From Chitinophaga caseinilytica (lineage in GTDB: Bacteria; Bacteroidota; Bacteroidia; Chitinophagales; Chitinophagaceae): 64,000 nt of DNA. The notes under the pieces are model-generated. The model was not told the origin of the DNA. It did no database searches and saw only the letters and a program-made list of their open reading frames with translations. This document shows, piece after piece, positions 17,551 through 26,686 of the stretch. The DNA lies in contig NZ_CP150096.1 in assembly GCF_038396765.1 (NCBI RefSeq), positions 4,571,001 to 4,635,000 of the forward strand. The letters run 5' to 3'. Both the position numbers and the translations under genes were made by a program. Every line of letters starts with the position of its first letter. The first letter of the stretch is position 1.

Positions 17551-17591
17551 TTCATACAAAACCATATCGTTCACGCCAAAACGTTACAAGT

Positions 17592-17837
17592 ATGAAGCCA
17601 CAAGCCTCCCGGGAAGTACCCGCCAGTGAATCCGCCATTCAGGATTTCCTGGAAAGTTATCCTTCGCCGCAACAGGCACGCAAAGTTCTTTGGGAATTAT
17701 TGATCGCCGCCATGGGTAGCCAACATGCCGACATGTGGACGCAGGAAGTCCGGGCCAACATGGTATTTTTCACAGAGCAATGCGGCGAGTTGATCGAAGC
17801 CATGCATGCCCGGTTCCGCCCTCAACTGAATTCGTAA
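17592..17837 (+). CDS. Small hypothetical protein
   Basis: 81 residues from MKPQASREVPASESAIQDFL, predicted all-alpha and acidic to neutral (QARKVLWELLIAAMGSQHAD, FFTEQCGELIEAMHARF). No family recognised. The start follows the structured leader by about 40 bases; an in-frame extension up to 17451 would translate the structured RNA and is unlikely. It lies 83 bases before the ParS/MbcA-like gene in the same direction and may be co-transcribed with it. Confidence 0.55.
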   Translation: MKPQASREVPASESAIQDFLESYPSPQQARKVLWELLIAAMGSQHADMWTQEVRANMVFFTEQCGELIEAMHARFRPQLNS

Positions 17838-17920
17838 TTGCAGCGTGTTTGTTACGCCCCCGCCGTGTTGATGCATGGCCGTTCTTCTTCCCCTTATTTA
17901 TCATCTACAACCAACCATAT

Positions 17921-18478
17921 ATGGAAGCACCATTCATACGGCTGCCTTATTTCTACGTGTGCCCTGCATTCGTGCAGGAGCTGAGCCAACATCCTTTAAA
18001 GACCCGCCAGGCACTGGCAGCAAATCGGCTCACGGCCGGCCAGTTCCAGGAGTTCATCAAAATGGCGGAGGTCAGCTGGCTGGAGCTTTGCTACGTCCTG
18101 AAGCTGGACGTTACCTCCATTCCGGAAACGATGCGCCGCTTCTTCCTCAAAGATGATATGCGCAACACCTTCCTGGAAGTGCTCACCATTTATGGAAAGG
18201 GGTACAGGGCTACGGGCAACATTTCCCTGTTCAACCGCTGGATGCGGACGGAACGGGTGTACCTCGGCTTCCTGTCGCCCATTTCCATGCTGGGGAGCCC
18301 CGCCGGCCGGGAGCTGGTACATTATTGGATCAAGCGTTCCATCTGGACCGGGAGGCAAAATAAAGATGGAACCACCATCGCGGAGTTCCTGGATGAAGGG
18401 AAATCAGCAGCCGCTATTTCGACGGACTTGCCGGCCCGTGTTGGCCCCACTTGTAAGCCAGCAGCCGCAGTGCGTTGA
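17921..18478 (+). CDS. ParS/MbcA/Xre-type antitoxin-like protein without a toxin partner
   Basis: 185 residues from MEAPFIRLPYFYVCPAFVQE. The middle part (FLEVLTIYGKGY, FNRWMRTERVYLGFLSPISM, LGSPAGRELVHYWIKR) follows the toxin-binding domain of Xre/MbcA/ParS antitoxins: a W preceding a gap to LG, a P, then a Leu and a G before a V-x-x-x-I helix. An Xre-like helical region precedes it (TAGQFQEFIKMAEVSWLELC). The expected RES-domain toxin is not next to it; the following gene is the convergent P-type ATPase, which it overlaps by 65 bases. That long overlap and the low-complexity end suggest the C-terminus is extended or worn. Confidence 0.6.
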   Translation: MEAPFIRLPYFYVCPAFVQELSQHPLKTRQALAANRLTAGQFQEFIKMAEVSWLELCYVLKLDVTSIPETMRRFFLKDDMRNTFLEVLTIYGKGYRATGNISLFNRWMRTERVYLGFLSPISMLGSPAGRELVHYWIKRSIWTGRQNKDGTTIAEFLDEGKSAAAISTDLPARVGPTCKPAAAVR

Positions 18479-20444
18479 ACACCACTACCAGCGTAGACCC
18501 TTCGTGCGCGATCACTGCCGGGCCGATAGATGCGATGTCCAGGATCGTGAGCGGGATCAGCACCGCCACCACGCCCAGGCTGATCACCAAATTCTGCCGG
18601 ATGATCTTGCGGGCCTGGCGGCTCAGGCCGATCGCGAAGGGCAGGAGCGAGAGCTTATCGCCCATAAGCGCGATGTCTGCCGTTTCCAGCGCCACATCGC
18701 TGCCCGCGGCGCCCATGGCGATGCCGACGGTGCTTTTCGCCATGGCGGGCGCATCGTTCACGCCATCGCCGACCATGGCTATCTTGCTTTCGTCTTTCGT
18801 CAGTTGCTGGATCACTTCCACTTTCTGCTCGGGCAACAGGTTGGCATATACGTCCATCACGCCTACAGCTTCCGCTACCGCTTTGGCGACTTCCCCGTTA
18901 TCGCCCGTGAGCATGGCCATCCGGCGGATACCTGCGGCCTTGAGCTCCTGCAGCGCCTGCCGGGCTTCCGGGCGCGGGGTGTCCATCACCGCGATCATGC
19001 CGATGTATTCCCGGTTGCGACGCACCAGCATCGTTGTATTGCCTTCCTTTTCGGAAGCGGACACTTTCTCCGCGACGGATGCGTCGGGCGGGGCATCATC
19101 GAGCGACTGGAACAGCGCCATGTTGCCCATATAGATCGCATCATTGCCCAGGGCGGCTTTGATCCCTTTTCCCAGTACGGCTTCCAGGTCGTGCGCGGGT
19201 GGGATCGCTTCGTCCTTCAGCCGTTCCCGTCCATCCCGCGAGATCGCCTTTGCGATAGGGTGATCGCTGAGGGATTCTACGGCCACCACGATCTTCAGCA
19301 GTTCCGTTTCGGACATGCCCGTTAGTGGAACGATCTTCGTCAGTTTGGGTTTGCCTTCCGTGAGCGTACCGGTTTTATCGAAAGCCAGCACTTCCAGTGC
19401 GCCGAGGTCTTCCAGCGGCCCGCCGCCCTTAATGAGCACGCCGGCTTTCGCCGCGCGCGCCACGCCGCTGAGCACGGCACTGGGTGTGGAAATGGCCAGG
19501 GCACAGGGGCTTGCGGCCACGAGCACCGACATGGCGCGATAGAAGCTTTTGCTGAAGGGCTCGTCGACCACCAGGTACGCGAAGCAAAGCGCCGTGACGA
19601 GGATGAGGACCGCCGGCACGAAGAATTTCTCGAATTTATCGGTGAACAGCTGCGTGGGGGATTTTTGCGATTGCGTTTCATTGACGAGCCTGATCAGCCG
19701 CGATAACGTAGAATCCGCCGCCAGCTTGGTCACCTTCACTTCCAGCAGTTCGTTGCCGTTGATGGTGCCCGCAAATACTTTGTATTCCGCGTCCAGCGAA
19801 GTTGCCTTTTCAACGGGCATCTCCGGGTCGGGCGCGGCTTTCTTATCTACCGGCATGCTTTCGCCGGTGATGGGCGCCTGGTTCACGCTGCTGCTGCCTT
19901 TTACGATGAACCCGTCTGCGGAGATCTTCGTATTCGGGCGCACCACGATCACGTCTCCCAGGTTCAATGCACTGATCGGCACTTCCTTCGTATCCCCGTT
20001 TTGCTTTAGCAGCGCCGTTTTGGGCGCCAGGTCAGACAAAGCGGCGATGGATTTGCGGGCGCGCTCCATGGCGAAATGTTCCAGCGCATGCCCGAGGCTG
20101 AACAGAAACAGCAATAATGCGCCTTCGGCCCAGCTGCCCAGGAATCCCGCGCCGGCGGCGGCTACCAGCATGAGGAAATCGATCTCGAACTTCCCTTTGG
20201 CGATGGTCTGTACGGCTTCTTTCGCGGTAAAGAAACCGCCGAAGAAATACGCGCCGATATACAATATCAGCGGCACGATCTGCGGCACCGCTGTAAACCT
20301 GGACAGTAGGAACCCTATCCCCAGCAACGCCCCGCACAGCAGGGAGAATACCAGTTCGGTGTTCTTCCCGAAAACGCCGCCATGCGAGTGCCCTTCGTGC
20401 GATTCTTCGTTAGCCGCTACGGCAGCCGGTTTCGATTCATTCAT
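18414..20444 (-). CDS. Heavy-metal P1B-type ATPase (Zn/Cd/Co exporter-like)
   Basis: 676 residues from MNESKPAAVAANEESHEGHS (an upstream in-frame start at 20465 adds seven). A short His-rich N-terminus (HEGHSHGG) replaces a full metal-binding domain. The transmembrane ion site is SPC in AASPCALAIS, the phosphorylation site DKTGTLT (Asp356), the TGES actuator loop is in PITGESMPVD, and the hinge is GDGVNDAPA. These define a soft-metal exporter; SPC with His-rich tails fits Zn/Cd/Co. It is the last gene of a minus-strand operon after CzcA-TolC and CzcB, giving inner-membrane export alongside trans-envelope efflux. Confidence 0.93.
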   Translation of the reverse strand: MNESKPAAVAANEESHEGHSHGGVFGKNTELVFSLLCGALLGIGFLLSRFTAVPQIVPLILYIGAYFFGGFFTAKEAVQTIAKGKFEIDFLMLVAAAGAGFLGSWAEGALLLFLFSLGHALEHFAMERARKSIAALSDLAPKTALLKQNGDTKEVPISALNLGDVIVVRPNTKISADGFIVKGSSSVNQAPITGESMPVDKKAAPDPEMPVEKATSLDAEYKVFAGTINGNELLEVKVTKLAADSTLSRLIRLVNETQSQKSPTQLFTDKFEKFFVPAVLILVTALCFAYLVVDEPFSKSFYRAMSVLVAASPCALAISTPSAVLSGVARAAKAGVLIKGGGPLEDLGALEVLAFDKTGTLTEGKPKLTKIVPLTGMSETELLKIVVAVESLSDHPIAKAISRDGRERLKDEAIPPAHDLEAVLGKGIKAALGNDAIYMGNMALFQSLDDAPPDASVAEKVSASEKEGNTTMLVRRNREYIGMIAVMDTPRPEARQALQELKAAGIRRMAMLTGDNGEVAKAVAEAVGVMDVYANLLPEQKVEVIQQLTKDESKIAMVGDGVNDAPAMAKSTVGIAMGAAGSDVALETADIALMGDKLSLLPFAIGLSRQARKIIRQNLVISLGVVAVLIPLTILDIASIGPAVIAHEGSTLVVVFNALRLLAYKWGQHGPASPSK

Positions 20445-20485
20445 GGGATATGCGGTTAAAGTCAAGTAATCCGGGAATCCACGCG

Positions 20486-21781
20486 CTAGTGCGCGTGGGC
20501 CTCTCCCTGGTTCGTCATTTTCGCCAGTACGAAAAACGCGCCTTTCACGACGATTTTTGCATTGGCGGGAATTTCCTTCAGCAGGGTTATTTCCGTATAA
20601 CCGATGTCTGTAGTGCCTTTCACGACGGGTATCTTCTCGAACGTAAGGCCATCGCCGGTGGCGGCGGGCTTTTCTTCTTTATGGTCGTGCGCTTCGCCTT
20701 CGTCGTGCGAATGCCCATGGTCTTTTTCGTCGTGATGTTCGTCTTCCGTATGTGCGTCCGTCACGATGAAAACGAAATCCTGGCCCTGATGGTTCACGAT
20801 CGCGTCTGTAGGCACTGCCGGCACACTGGCTTTTTCGAGGCTGATGATGGCGGTAATGCTCATCCCATCTATCAATCCGGTTTTATCGCCTTTCACTTTC
20901 GCGTGAACGGACACCGCTTTCGCTTCGCCTTCGAACGTGGAGCCGAGGGAGAAGATTTCCGCGTCATATTCCTTCCCGGGGTTGTTCGTCAGTGTGAAAT
21001 GGATCACCTGGCCGTTGCGGAGCTTCGACAGGTCTTTTTCATATACGAACAGATCGAGGTGCAATTGGCTATTGTCAACGATATCGGCGATGGGCGACGT
21101 CAGGTCTACATAACTGCCCATCTGCACGCCCACGCTGCTCACCACGCCACTGATGGGGCTGCGCACCGCCAGTTCCGACACCAGTTTCCCGTTGGAGATC
21201 GCCGAAGGTTCGATGCCCATCATGCGGAGCTGCTGGCCCAGGTTCGATTGCTGGGTTTGCAGGGTTTTGAGCTCCGCTTCCGCCGCCTGGAGGTTCTTCA
21301 GCGCACCGGCGTTGCCGGCCGTCAGTTCACGCTGCCGGTTCAATTCCTGTTCCGCCAGTTTGATCCGTGTTTGCACCGTCAGGTATTCGCTTTGGGATTG
21401 GGCGAAGGCAGGGTTGCCGATGGTGGCGATCACCTGTCCTTTTTTCACCGTATTTCCCGGCTGCACGAGCAGCGAACGGATGACGCCGCTGTACAGGGAA
21501 TTGACGATGGCCTTGTTCTGGTTCGGGACGCGCAGCATGCCGTTCGTTTTCAGGGAAGCCGTGAGCTGTTTGGTTTCCAGCGACCCGGTGGTCAGCCCGA
21601 TGGATTTGACCTGTTCTGCCGTAAACGAAACGGTATTGGGATTTTCGTGTGCGTGTTCTTCGTGTTCGCCCGACTGCGCTTCCTTTTCCGCTTCCTTTTG
21701 ACCGGAAGGCGAACAGGCGGCGAGCCACAGGGCGCCGGCGCAAAGCATGGAGATAATGATATTGCTGCTCATTGTTTGCAA
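20486..21781 (-). CDS. czcB: RND efflux periplasmic adaptor (CzcB/CusB-like), lipoprotein
   Basis: 431 residues. Lipoprotein signal with lipobox LAAC (Cys23) and a His/Glu-rich mature N-terminus (EHEEHAHENP). The adaptor core has a barrel-sandwich hybrid (GVIRSLLVQPGNTVKKGQVI), a coiled-coil hairpin (residues about 125-175) and a beta-barrel domain. A second His/Asp-rich stretch (EDEHHDEKDHGHSHDEGEAH) sits near residues 340-365, and the chain ends GEAHAH; both likely bind metal. It joins the RND pump to the outer-membrane channel. Ten bases separate it from the pump gene upstream in the operon. Confidence 0.92.
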   Translation of the reverse strand: MQTMSSNIIISMLCAGALWLAACSPSGQKEAEKEAQSGEHEEHAHENPNTVSFTAEQVKSIGLTTGSLETKQLTASLKTNGMLRVPNQNKAIVNSLYSGVIRSLLVQPGNTVKKGQVIATIGNPAFAQSQSEYLTVQTRIKLAEQELNRQRELTAGNAGALKNLQAAEAELKTLQTQQSNLGQQLRMMGIEPSAISNGKLVSELAVRSPISGVVSSVGVQMGSYVDLTSPIADIVDNSQLHLDLFVYEKDLSKLRNGQVIHFTLTNNPGKEYDAEIFSLGSTFEGEAKAVSVHAKVKGDKTGLIDGMSITAIISLEKASVPAVPTDAIVNHQGQDFVFIVTDAHTEDEHHDEKDHGHSHDEGEAHDHKEEKPAATGDGLTFEKIPVVKGTTDIGYTEITLLKEIPANAKIVVKGAFFVLAKMTNQGEAHAH

Positions 21782-21791
21782 GCTTGAATAT

Positions 21792-24700
21792 TTACAAATT
21801 ATTGAAGTAGTTGTACTGGATAACGGCCTGGTTGTAGCTGTTGAGCACGTCCAGGTAGTTTTGGCGGATGGTGATGGCCTGGGTCATGAACTGCGACAGT
21901 TCTGCGAAGCTGATCTCACCCGAACGGTAGGCGAGGGTAGCGGCGCTGATGATCTGATCTGCCTGCTTCAGCCCGGAGGCTTCGTAAAACGCCAGCATGC
22001 GCCCGTTTTTCTCGACCTCTTTCATCATTTGCGCCTGCTGTGTCGTAAACACCTGCCGGTCGTATTCCAGCTGTTTCTGCTGAACGTCGGCCTCCGCCCG
22101 GGCTGCGCGCACTTTATTGCGATACGCGCCCATGCCGAACAAGGGCACGGAAGCCGTCACGGAAAAACCGCTGAACGGATCGTTCACGCCATACAACCGT
22201 TGACTGAAGAACCTCCCTGAAAACTCGGGCCGGTTCTCGTTTTTCGCCACCGCCACACCGGCCGATGCGATGTTCACGTTCTGCTGTTGCAGCGCCAGCG
22301 TGGGATGCAGGCTGTCGGAACCCGGCACCGCGAAAGTAAATGCCAGTTTCTCCAGCGGCTGCGCTACAGGAAGGATGGCCTCGCCGGTATTCAGTAGCTG
22401 CCGGAGCGATTGCTGCTGTATCGTGATATCGTCTTTCACCTGCGCCAGTTGCGCCTGCAGCTCGCGCAGCTTCGCCTGCGCGGAGATACTATCCAGCCCC
22501 GGGTTCTCACCGGCTTTTACGCGGAGCACGGCGGCGTCGGACATGGATTTGTAGATACTGTCGAGCTGGTGGAAGAGGTTTTCCTTGTCGTTGAGGTACC
22601 AGAGCTGATAATATACCTGCCGGATGTCGCGCTTCACGGAAATGCCAAGCAATGCGCCGTTGGCCTGGAAGTACCGCGCCTGTTCTGAATACAGTTGCTT
22701 CTGGGCCTTGTAAAGCCCCGGCCAGGCGATGGCCTGGGTGATGCCGACTTTCAGGATACCGGTATGGTCTGTGGGCCGGAGGTCTTCATTCTCCGCGAAA
22801 ACGCCCGTTTTGGGCAGCATCCCGGCGGATTTGATTTGCACGTTGGCCTTGTTGAGCTGTGCGGCGTTGATGCCGAATTGCTGGTTCTGTTGCGCCATTC
22901 CCATCACTTCACCGATCCCCATCCGTTTGCCGGGATCCTGTGCAGCCGCGCCCCGCGGGTACATCAATAACCCAAGCACCACAATGGCTGCCACAGCGGG
23001 AGGGAACTTCCGCTTCCAGCCGTCGGAGAAGAGGATGTACAGCAAAGGTAACACCACCAGCGTAAGGAAAGTGGCGGTAACGAGGCCGCCGATCACCACC
23101 GTCGCCAAAGGCCGCTGCACTTCCGCGCCCGCGCCCCTCGACAATGCCATGGGCAAAAACCCGAACGAGGCTACCATAGCGGTCATGAGCACCGGCCGCA
23201 ACCGGATCTTCGTGCCCTCGATCACCCGTTTCACCACATCGGTAATACCGTCTTTTTCCAGTTGGTTGAACGTACTGATCAGCACGATCCCGTTCAGCAC
23301 CGCCACGCCGAACAATGCAATGAACCCTACACCGGCGGATATACTGAACGGCATCCCGCGCAGCAGCAACGCAAACACGCCGCCGATGGCGCTCATGGGG
23401 ATGGCCGTGAAAATCAGCACCGATTCCTTTACGGACCGGAACGTAAAATATAATAACATAAATATCAATGCCAATGCGATCGGAACGGCGATCATCAACC
23501 GGCCGGAAGCTTCCTGCAGGTTTTCGAACGTGCCGCCGTAAGTATAGTAATAGCCCTCGGGCAGGATGTTCGCAGCAGCCAGCTTTTGCTGGATTTCCTT
23601 TACAACGCTCTGCACATCGCGGTCGCGCACGTTAAAGCCCACTACGATCCGCCGGCGGCCTTCTTCGCGGCTGATCTGCGCAGGGCCTTCCCGGAACGAG
23701 ATGTCTGCCAGCTGCGAAAGCGGCACCTGGTTGTTGTTGGGCAGGGCCACGAAAAGATCGCGCACATCATCGATGGAGGAGCGGCTGGCACTGTCGAGCC
23801 GCACTACGAGGTCAAACTTCCGTTCGTTCTCGAAAACCACGCCGGCAGATTCACCGGCAAATGCGGTGCGCACGGTCTGGTTGATATCGGCGATGTTCAT
23901 CCCGTAAGCCGCGATTTTGGCGCGATCATACAGAACGGTAATCTGCGGCAATCCGGTAGTTTTTTCGACCTGGGGCTCTGTGGCACCGCGGACCGACTGC
24001 ACCACCGCCGCCACTCGGGGAGCCAGGGCTGCGAGGGTATCGATGTTCTCGCCGAAGATTTTTACCGCTACATCTTGCCGGACGCCCGTCATCAGTTCGT
24101 TGAACCGCATCTGGATGGGCTGGTTGTATTCGAAGAACACACCCGGGATTACTTCCAGCTTTTCGAGCATCGCTTCCGCGAGGCCTTCGTAGGTTTTGGC
24201 GGTCGTCCATTCGGATTTGGGTTTGAGGAGGATCATCACGTCCGTAGCTTCGGGCGGCATGGGATCGGTAGGCACTTCAGCGCTGCCGGTTTTACCCACT
24301 ACCATTTTCACTTCGGGGAACTGGCGGACGATGCGGCTCGCCTGCATGGAGGTTTCAATGCTTTGCGACAGCGATGTTCCCTGCGGCAGGATGCAATGGA
24401 AAGCGAAATCGCCTTCTTCCAGCTGCGGGATGAACTCGCCGCCCATCCGGTTGAAAAGCATGACCGTCAAGATAAATACCGCTACGGTTACTGCTACCAC
24501 GGCCACTTTGAAGCGGATCGCCCAATCGAGGACGGGCTTGTACAACCGGTGGAAGAAGTCCATCATCCGGTCGGAGAAATTCTTCTTGTGGGATAATTGT
24601 TTGGGAAGAATGAGGGCGCTCATCATGGGGATGTAAGTCAGGGAAAGGATGAGCGCGCCGAGGATGGCGAAGGCCACGGTTTGCGCCATGGGCTTGAACA

Positions 24701-26120
24701 TCTTGCCTTCGATGCCCACCAGCGTGAGGATCGGAATGTACACGATCATGATGATAATTTCCCCGAAAGCCGCGCTGTTCCTGATTTTGGAGGCAGACAC
24801 GAATACTTCCTCGTCCATTTCCGCCTGGGTGAGGCGGTGCGTGGTTTTGCGAAGGCCGAGGTGATGGAGGGTCGCTTCCACGATGATCACCGCTCCGTCT
24901 ACGATCAACCCGAAATCGATCGCGCCGAGGCTCATGAGGTTGGCGCTCACCCCGAAAAGCCGCATCATGCCCAGGGCAAACAACATCGCCAGCGGAATGG
25001 CCGACGCTACGATAAGGCCCGCCCTGAAATTCCCCAGGAACAGCACCAGCACGAATATCACGATCAGCGCCCCTTCGATGAGGTTGGTTTTCACCGTACT
25101 GATGGCGCGGTCTACCAGGTCTGTCCGGTCGAGGAAAGCTTCCACCACCACATCGTCAGGCAATGATTTCTGAATAGTGACGAGTTTCTCCTTCACCCGG
25201 TTCACCACTTCGGCACTGTTGGCGCCTTTCAGCATCATCACGATGCCGCCGACCACTTCCTTCTCGCCGTTGTACGTAACGGAGCCGTACCGGATGGCGC
25301 TGCCAAGCTTCACTTCCGCCACGTCGCGCACCAGCACGGGAATACCGTTGACGGTTTTCACGACGATGTTGCGGATGTCTTCCATATTGCCCACCAGCCC
25401 GATGCCGCGGATGAAATAGGCGCTGGGTTTCTTATCGATATAGGCGCCGCCGGTATTTTCGTTGTTTTTGGCCAGTGCATTGAATATCTCGGCGATGGTG
25501 ACGTTCATGCCCTTCAGCTTCGCCGGGTTCACGGACACTTCGTACTGTTTGAGCATCCCGCCGAAACTGTTCACATCCGCAACGCCCTTGATGCCGTAGA
25601 GCTGGCGCGCCACGATCCAGTCTTGCATCGTGCGCAGGTCCATGGCCGAATATTTGTTTTCCGACCCTTTTTTGGGGTGCAGGATATACTGATACACTTC
25701 TCCCAGGCCCGTGCTCACCGGCGCCAGTTCCGGGGAACCGATGCCTTTGGGGATATTTTCTTCCGCCTCTTTCAATCTTTCGCCGATCAGCTGCCGCGCA
25801 AAATAAACATCGACTTCATCGTCGAAAACGACCGTCACCACGGAAAGCCCGAACCGCGAAATGGAGCGCATCTCCACCAGATCGGGGAGGTTGGCCAGGC
25901 TTTGTTCGATGGGGTAGGTCACCAGTTGTTCGGTTTCCTGGGCGGCGAGGGTAGGTGTTTGGGTGATGATCTGCACCTGGTTGTTGGTGATGTCTGGCAC
26001 GGCATCTACCGGCAGGTGCATCGCGCTCCAGGTGCCCCAGGCCACCAGCGCCAGCGTGAACAGGCCAATGATCAGCTTGTTCTTTATACTGAAATGGATA
26101 ATTCTGTTGAGCATAGTCAA
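21792..26120 (-). CDS. czcA: CzcA/CusA-type heavy-metal RND pump fused to a TolC-like outer-membrane factor
   Basis: 1442 residues, against about 1040 for a usual CzcA. Residues 1 to about 1040 are a complete RND permease: first transmembrane helix near 12-30, porter domains, and the charged TM4 motif in GAIDFGLIVDGAVII. Near residue 1040 comes KFPPAVAAIVVLGLLMYPRG followed by AAAQ, which looks like a built-in signal peptide. Residues about 1060-1442 then form an outer-membrane-efflux (TolC) domain with long helical repeats (LRELQAQLAQVKDDITIQQQ). The fusion delivers pump and channel in fixed ratio, perhaps after internal cleavage. Such fusions are, to my knowledge, known in Bacteroidota. Confidence 0.93.
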   Translation of the reverse strand: MTMLNRIIHFSIKNKLIIGLFTLALVAWGTWSAMHLPVDAVPDITNNQVQIITQTPTLAAQETEQLVTYPIEQSLANLPDLVEMRSISRFGLSVVTVVFDDEVDVYFARQLIGERLKEAEENIPKGIGSPELAPVSTGLGEVYQYILHPKKGSENKYSAMDLRTMQDWIVARQLYGIKGVADVNSFGGMLKQYEVSVNPAKLKGMNVTIAEIFNALAKNNENTGGAYIDKKPSAYFIRGIGLVGNMEDIRNIVVKTVNGIPVLVRDVAEVKLGSAIRYGSVTYNGEKEVVGGIVMMLKGANSAEVVNRVKEKLVTIQKSLPDDVVVEAFLDRTDLVDRAISTVKTNLIEGALIVIFVLVLFLGNFRAGLIVASAIPLAMLFALGMMRLFGVSANLMSLGAIDFGLIVDGAVIIVEATLHHLGLRKTTHRLTQAEMDEEVFVSASKIRNSAAFGEIIIMIVYIPILTLVGIEGKMFKPMAQTVAFAILGALILSLTYIPMMSALILPKQLSHKKNFSDRMMDFFHRLYKPVLDWAIRFKVAVVAVTVAVFILTVMLFNRMGGEFIPQLEEGDFAFHCILPQGTSLSQSIETSMQASRIVRQFPEVKMVVGKTGSAEVPTDPMPPEATDVMILLKPKSEWTTAKTYEGLAEAMLEKLEVIPGVFFEYNQPIQMRFNELMTGVRQDVAVKIFGENIDTLAALAPRVAAVVQSVRGATEPQVEKTTGLPQITVLYDRAKIAAYGMNIADINQTVRTAFAGESAGVVFENERKFDLVVRLDSASRSSIDDVRDLFVALPNNNQVPLSQLADISFREGPAQISREEGRRRIVVGFNVRDRDVQSVVKEIQQKLAAANILPEGYYYTYGGTFENLQEASGRLMIAVPIALALIFMLLYFTFRSVKESVLIFTAIPMSAIGGVFALLLRGMPFSISAGVGFIALFGVAVLNGIVLISTFNQLEKDGITDVVKRVIEGTKIRLRPVLMTAMVASFGFLPMALSRGAGAEVQRPLATVVIGGLVTATFLTLVVLPLLYILFSDGWKRKFPPAVAAIVVLGLLMYPRGAAAQDPGKRMGIGEVMGMAQQNQQFGINAAQLNKANVQIKSAGMLPKTGVFAENEDLRPTDHTGILKVGITQAIAWPGLYKAQKQLYSEQARYFQANGALLGISVKRDIRQVYYQLWYLNDKENLFHQLDSIYKSMSDAAVLRVKAGENPGLDSISAQAKLRELQAQLAQVKDDITIQQQSLRQLLNTGEAILPVAQPLEKLAFTFAVPGSDSLHPTLALQQQNVNIASAGVAVAKNENRPEFSGRFFSQRLYGVNDPFSGFSVTASVPLFGMGAYRNKVRAARAEADVQQKQLEYDRQVFTTQQAQMMKEVEKNGRMLAFYEASGLKQADQIISAATLAYRSGEISFAELSQFMTQAITIRQNYLDVLNSYNQAVIQYNYFNNL

Positions 26121-26264
26121 TAAATCGATGAATAAAACGGGGTATGCAGCGGCATCCGATCAAAGATCGAAGCACATCCCTGCGCAAACGGGCACCAGCG
26201 TCACGGACAGCTATCGCCAAAACAAAGTTTTCGCTTCGAAAGTTGACGGATACACGATCACACA

Positions 26265-26280
26265 TTGCCGGTGCCGGCAA
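26265..26280. promoter_or_regulatory. Palindrome upstream of the metal efflux operon
   Basis: TTGCCGG-TG-CCGGCAA, perfect 7-bp arms, about 145 bases upstream of czcA and just after the DUF6660-like gene. Could be an operator for a metal sensor or a short attenuating hairpin; no regulator gene is adjacent. Confidence 0.45.
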
Positions 26281-26304
26281 ATACAAACTTGTTGGTTAGG
26301 TAAA

Positions 26305-26616
26305 TTAAGCCTGGGGAGGTTGCCATACGGCCGGGGAAACATCGGTAATGATGCCGGCGGGCATTTCGGAGTAGTTAAAAGCAGAATGGCCGGATTGCAC
26401 GGGGATGAGATACCCGACCGGCAGAATTACGGACGCCGCACAGCAACCGCAGGCGCAGAGCGGCGAGCAGAAGTCCACATGCTCGTGGTGCTCCGTTCCC
26501 GCATCCGCCAGCTGGTAACCGCTGGACGCAGTCACCTGGCCAACCAGCTCGTCGCTGCAGGTAGTGGTGCTGAATGCCAGGATCACAATGCTCAATATGA
26601 GGGCGATAATTCTCAC
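26305..26616 (-). CDS. Small cysteine-rich membrane/exported protein (DUF6660-like)
   Basis: About 103 residues. I choose a GTG start at 26616 (V/M-R-I-I-A-L-I-L-S-I-V-I-L-A-F), giving an N-terminal hydrophobic segment ending near TTTC; a TTG further upstream is possible. The middle holds HHEHVDFCSPLCACGCC, a dense His/Cys cluster of the kind that binds soft metals. Small proteins like this precede metal-efflux operons in Bacteroidota, and here it is the first gene before czcA. The DUF6660 name is from memory of the family. Confidence 0.7.
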   Translation of the reverse strand: MRIIALILSIVILAFSTTTCSDELVGQVTASSGYQLADAGTEHHEHVDFCSPLCACGCCAASVILPVGYLIPVQSGHSAFNYSEMPAGIITDVSPAVWQPPQA

Positions 26617-26686
26617 TGGAACAAAAGTAACGCAATTTGCCAACAGGTATTATTTTATTATAATAACCATGTTGCAATTTTACCGC

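Noticed and set aside
17451..17591. N-terminal extension of the 81-residue protein through the structured leader
   Set aside because: The extra residues are low in structure, translate a GC-rich RNA fold, and the later ATG gives a normal leader.
18153..19325. A 390-codon plus-strand frame opposite the metal ATPase, and similar ones opposite czcB and czcA
   Set aside because: Antisense to genes with clear catalytic motifs; translations are His/Arg-rich without any recognisable domain.
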